A DNA stretch of 64,000 nucleotides from Daphnia carinata (lineage: Eukaryota; Arthropoda; Branchiopoda; Diplostraca; Daphniidae): the NCBI RefSeq assembly GCF_022539665.2, contig NC_081331.1, positions 372,001-436,000 on the forward strand, in the 5' to 3' direction. Shown in pieces: positions 61,801 to 64,000 of this stretch (position 1 is its first letter; every line of letters starts with the position of its first letter). The position numbers and the translations under genes are program-made. The notes below the pieces were generated by a model. The model was not told the origin of the DNA. It saw only the letters and a list, made by a program, of their open reading frames with translations, and made no database searches.

Positions 61801-64000
61801 TGTCTTGCAGCGAATCGGCCCAATAGACGCAATTGGAGCGAACATCAAATTCCAGAGCGAAAACATTCTGCAAAGCTGGAAGGGGAAGTTCGTCCAAACG
61901 GCCAGTGTTCCTCAAGTCGATACGAAGAATTTTTTGTCGTTGAGCAACTAGGATGAAATCGGCTTCTTCCGTGACGGGACAGGCCACTTTATCAGGTGCG
62001 AATCGAGAACCACCATCTCCTCCGACGCAGGTATCGCCGGGAACTAATCGATAACCTTTGGTTCGATTATAGAATTCGCCTGGCGGACATTTGATGGGCA
62101 CAGAGAAAACATCGACAGTAGAATCCGGATCTCGAATGCATTGATTCGTTACTTCATCTTCTTTGAATCCAAAATCACACTCGTAGTCCTCTCGTCGACA
62201 TTCGCAATTGGCAACAATAGTAGGACGGGTATAACCTTGGCAATTTAGATCATTTCATTATCGTTAAAAAAAATTAAAATCTAATCAAATCTGATTGTTA
62301 CTTTTCCCATTGTAGCAGTTCGAATGAGCCATTCGTCGTTGGTAGCTAAGTTGATGTCCTAATAGACAAGGCCGTCCAGATAAACTGCCGCTTGGCGACC
62401 ATAATTTATAATCTTCCTCTTTGCATTCGTATTCTAATAATTTTTGAATAAAAATTTAAAAAATGAATATTTAAAAAATTAATCACAAAACTGAAACTTA
62501 CGAAAAGCCGCTTTGAGGTCTACAGTGACAATAATCCATTGGTGACTACCAGATTTCGAGCCAAACATTGTGAATGTTGTTGTGTTTTCTCCGGGTTCTA
62601 AATATAAAACACACATTCAATAATTAGAAGAAAAAAAAAAGTATAAGATAACGAACCGGTGATGAGTCCGTAAACGCGCATGGGTTCGTCGATGAATTGG
62701 TGCGTGTTCCACGTCTCGCCTTCATCCGTCGAGTAAAGCAATTCGCGAGTAGCAGCATCGGCGCGGAACATCTTGACCGCTACCAGGACCCCGCCGTGAT
62801 CTCCCATAGTGTACCAATAGCTACCTTTCAACGATTGGTGCCACGTCAATCCGGCATCCGCGCTCACAAACACTCCCGGGTGACCTATTGAGTTGTGTAA
62901 TTAAAGACATACGTAATAGTCATGACTTGCAATGAATTGCAAATAAATACCTTTAAGAGAAGCTCCAATGACGCCAGTAGCTACAATAATTCCCGGCGCA
63001 GAAGAGCTTGTTAAAATCGGGGCCGTCTTGTTAATAGGATAGAGCTGTGACAGTCTTTGACTGAGGTGCAACGAACATCCTTTACTGCGTTGGCAGTCGA
63101 TGGATTGACCCTCGTCATCGTACCTGGGCGGCTGGATAAGTTTCCACTCACCGCCCTTGTCGAAAGTGACAACTGTCACCAAATCATCGGGAATGACGGT
63201 CGTCTTTGTCAGAGCCGTGGCATTCGGATCGCGGAATTGCGAGGCAATGTAAATTCCTCTTAATTTCCCAACTCGATGGATGTCGATAAAGGCCTCGGCT
63301 CCCACATCCTTCAACCAAGAATTGGGAAAAGCTCCTTCCGGGTAGAAATATAGAACTCGTTCGAGCGACAAGGAAAATTGAACTCCCTTCGTGTCGTCAG
63401 GCACGTTTGAAATGTAGAGATTGGTCAACATCGAGTCGTGATTGACGCAAACCATTAATTGGCCTTCGGAAATATCGGCAATATGGAAATCACGACGACG
63501 TAATTTAGAAGGAAAGCTAGCCACCATGAACGGCCCTCTTTTGTAGGAAACAAGTAGGTCTAGATCGCCACCAGGATACCGTCGAGTGGCCAGCATGAAA
63601 TCGTCCCTCAATTCGAAATCTTCCACATTGGCAACGACGACTTTGGCATCATTGGTGGCGGTAAACATGCTGATTGACGATAGGACGATATTATCGGCTC
63701 CCGGTGTTTCGTATTCCACGTATAAGGTGGTCGGTGATGTTGTTACGTCGAGGAACCACGACTTGACAAATTCACGCACTGTCGACCAATCCATTCCAAA
63801 ATTTCGACTGAACCACAACTGTCCAAATAAAAAATTTTACTTTAGATGAGAAATTACGAGTTTAGGGCAGACTTACTCGACGAAGGCGATCCGATTTATC
63901 ATAAGCGATAATAGAAAAGGGTTTCTTCTCATCGAATGTGATGTCTTCGGGAGCAAAATCCAATGGATATGACTGGACCGTATGTACACTGTTTGTTGTT
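52819..64000 (-). CDS. SORL1: Sortilin-related receptor SORL1/LR11 (SorLA), 5' end outside window
   Basis: Type I endosomal sorting receptor. Exons: 63877-64000 (partial), 62951-63818, 62657-62884, 62502-62597, 62302-62433, 61695-62235, 61422-61632, 61203-61355, 60981-61133, 60708-60918, 60530-60639, 60332-60458, 56264-56428, 55930-56201, 55662-55863, 55379-55603, 54150-55315, 53378-53986, 52978-53309 and 52819-52915; about 2006 residues in the window. Domain order: VPS10 propeller ([14 protein letters not shown] Asp-box), 10CC, LDLR YWTD propeller ([39 protein letters not shown]), EGF-like, about nine LDLR class A repeats, six FN3, a membrane span ([20 protein letters not shown]) and a short tail. 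The tail keeps FASTHF (compare the retromer site FANSHY), an acidic cluster and the end [11 protein letters not shown], like the human GGA-binding end. A 3.9-kb intron (56429-60331) contains another gene. Confidence 0.95.
56581..59502 (-). CDS. BED zinc-finger protein derived from a hAT transposase (DREF/ZBED-like)
   Basis: Two exons (58729-59502, 56581-58668) encode 953 residues starting [11 protein letters not shown]. The N-terminus has Gly, His (HAHHHHRH) and Glu runs. A BED-type finger spans the only intron: WARFGKVTF, then C-x2-C in ACIYCRQ, and [10 protein letters not shown] supplying His/Cys. The centre shows faint hAT-transposase similarity ([15 protein letters not shown]...[16 protein letters not shown], compare the DNA-x-N and PC-x-H motifs), with Cys-Asn-Ser where the catalytic Asp-Asn is expected. 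The end has a hAT dimerisation-like segment ([30 protein letters not shown]). It therefore looks like a domesticated DNA-binding regulator, as are DREF and ZBED1, rather than an active transposase. It lies wholly inside a SORL1 intron on the same strand. No flanking inverted repeats were seen. Confidence 0.8.
59503..60331 (-). promoter_or_regulatory. Probable promoter region of the nested BED/hAT gene
   Basis: Intronic DNA of SORL1 upstream of the nested gene's ATG. It is less AT-rich and has less homopolymer than other introns. No TATA box at a useful position was seen, so a housekeeping-type start is likely. Inference only. Confidence 0.35.

Overview
This is a 64-kb stretch of nuclear DNA from an animal, most likely an arthropod, and I infer a crustacean of the Daphnia type. 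Genes are split by many short GT-AG introns (about 60-80 bp). Non-coding DNA is full of A/T and occasional G/C homopolymers. The protein set (Pur-alpha, RpL32, Mob3, Fasciclin 2, SORL1) reads as arthropod. Species identity is inference from gene content and style, not from a database match.

Layout. 1-1456 (+): the 3' half of prolidase (PEPD). 1636-2395 (-): a C18orf21/UPF0711-type small basic protein, tail to tail with PEPD. 2.5-4.7 kb: a composite non-autonomous transposon with long inverted ends, an internal 320-bp tandem repeat and three copies of a GC-rich hairpin. 6.0-7.0 kb (+): a secreted PAN/apple-like protein behind a TATA+Inr promoter. 10.9-16.1 kb (-): Pur-alpha. 17.6-19.7 kb: unidentified ORFs and a putative small spliced gene. 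20.0-20.9 kb (-): RpL32, head to head with Mob3 (21.2-22.2 kb, +). 22.6-25.6 kb (-): two tandem glutathione peroxidases, one with catalytic Cys and one with an in-frame UGA selenocysteine codon plus a downstream SECIS candidate. 28.5-47.6 kb (-): a complete Fasciclin 2/NCAM-type adhesion gene with alternative GPI, transmembrane and cytoplasmic-tail exons and a 21-nt microexon. 52.8-64 kb (-): most of SORL1 (LR11/SorLA), 5' end outside the window. One of its introns holds a complete same-strand gene for a BED-finger, hAT-transposase-derived protein.

Exon boundaries were derived by hand from splice consensus, reading frame and family similarity. Summed coding lengths are multiples of three for every complete gene, which supports the models, but individual boundaries could be off by a base or two. 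There are no prokaryotic features, CRISPR arrays or rRNA genes, and I found no convincing tRNA. The most interesting items are the Sec/Cys peroxidase pair with SECIS and alternative leader, the domesticated hAT gene nested in SORL1, the Fas2 microexon and alternative 3' exons, and the composite repeat element.
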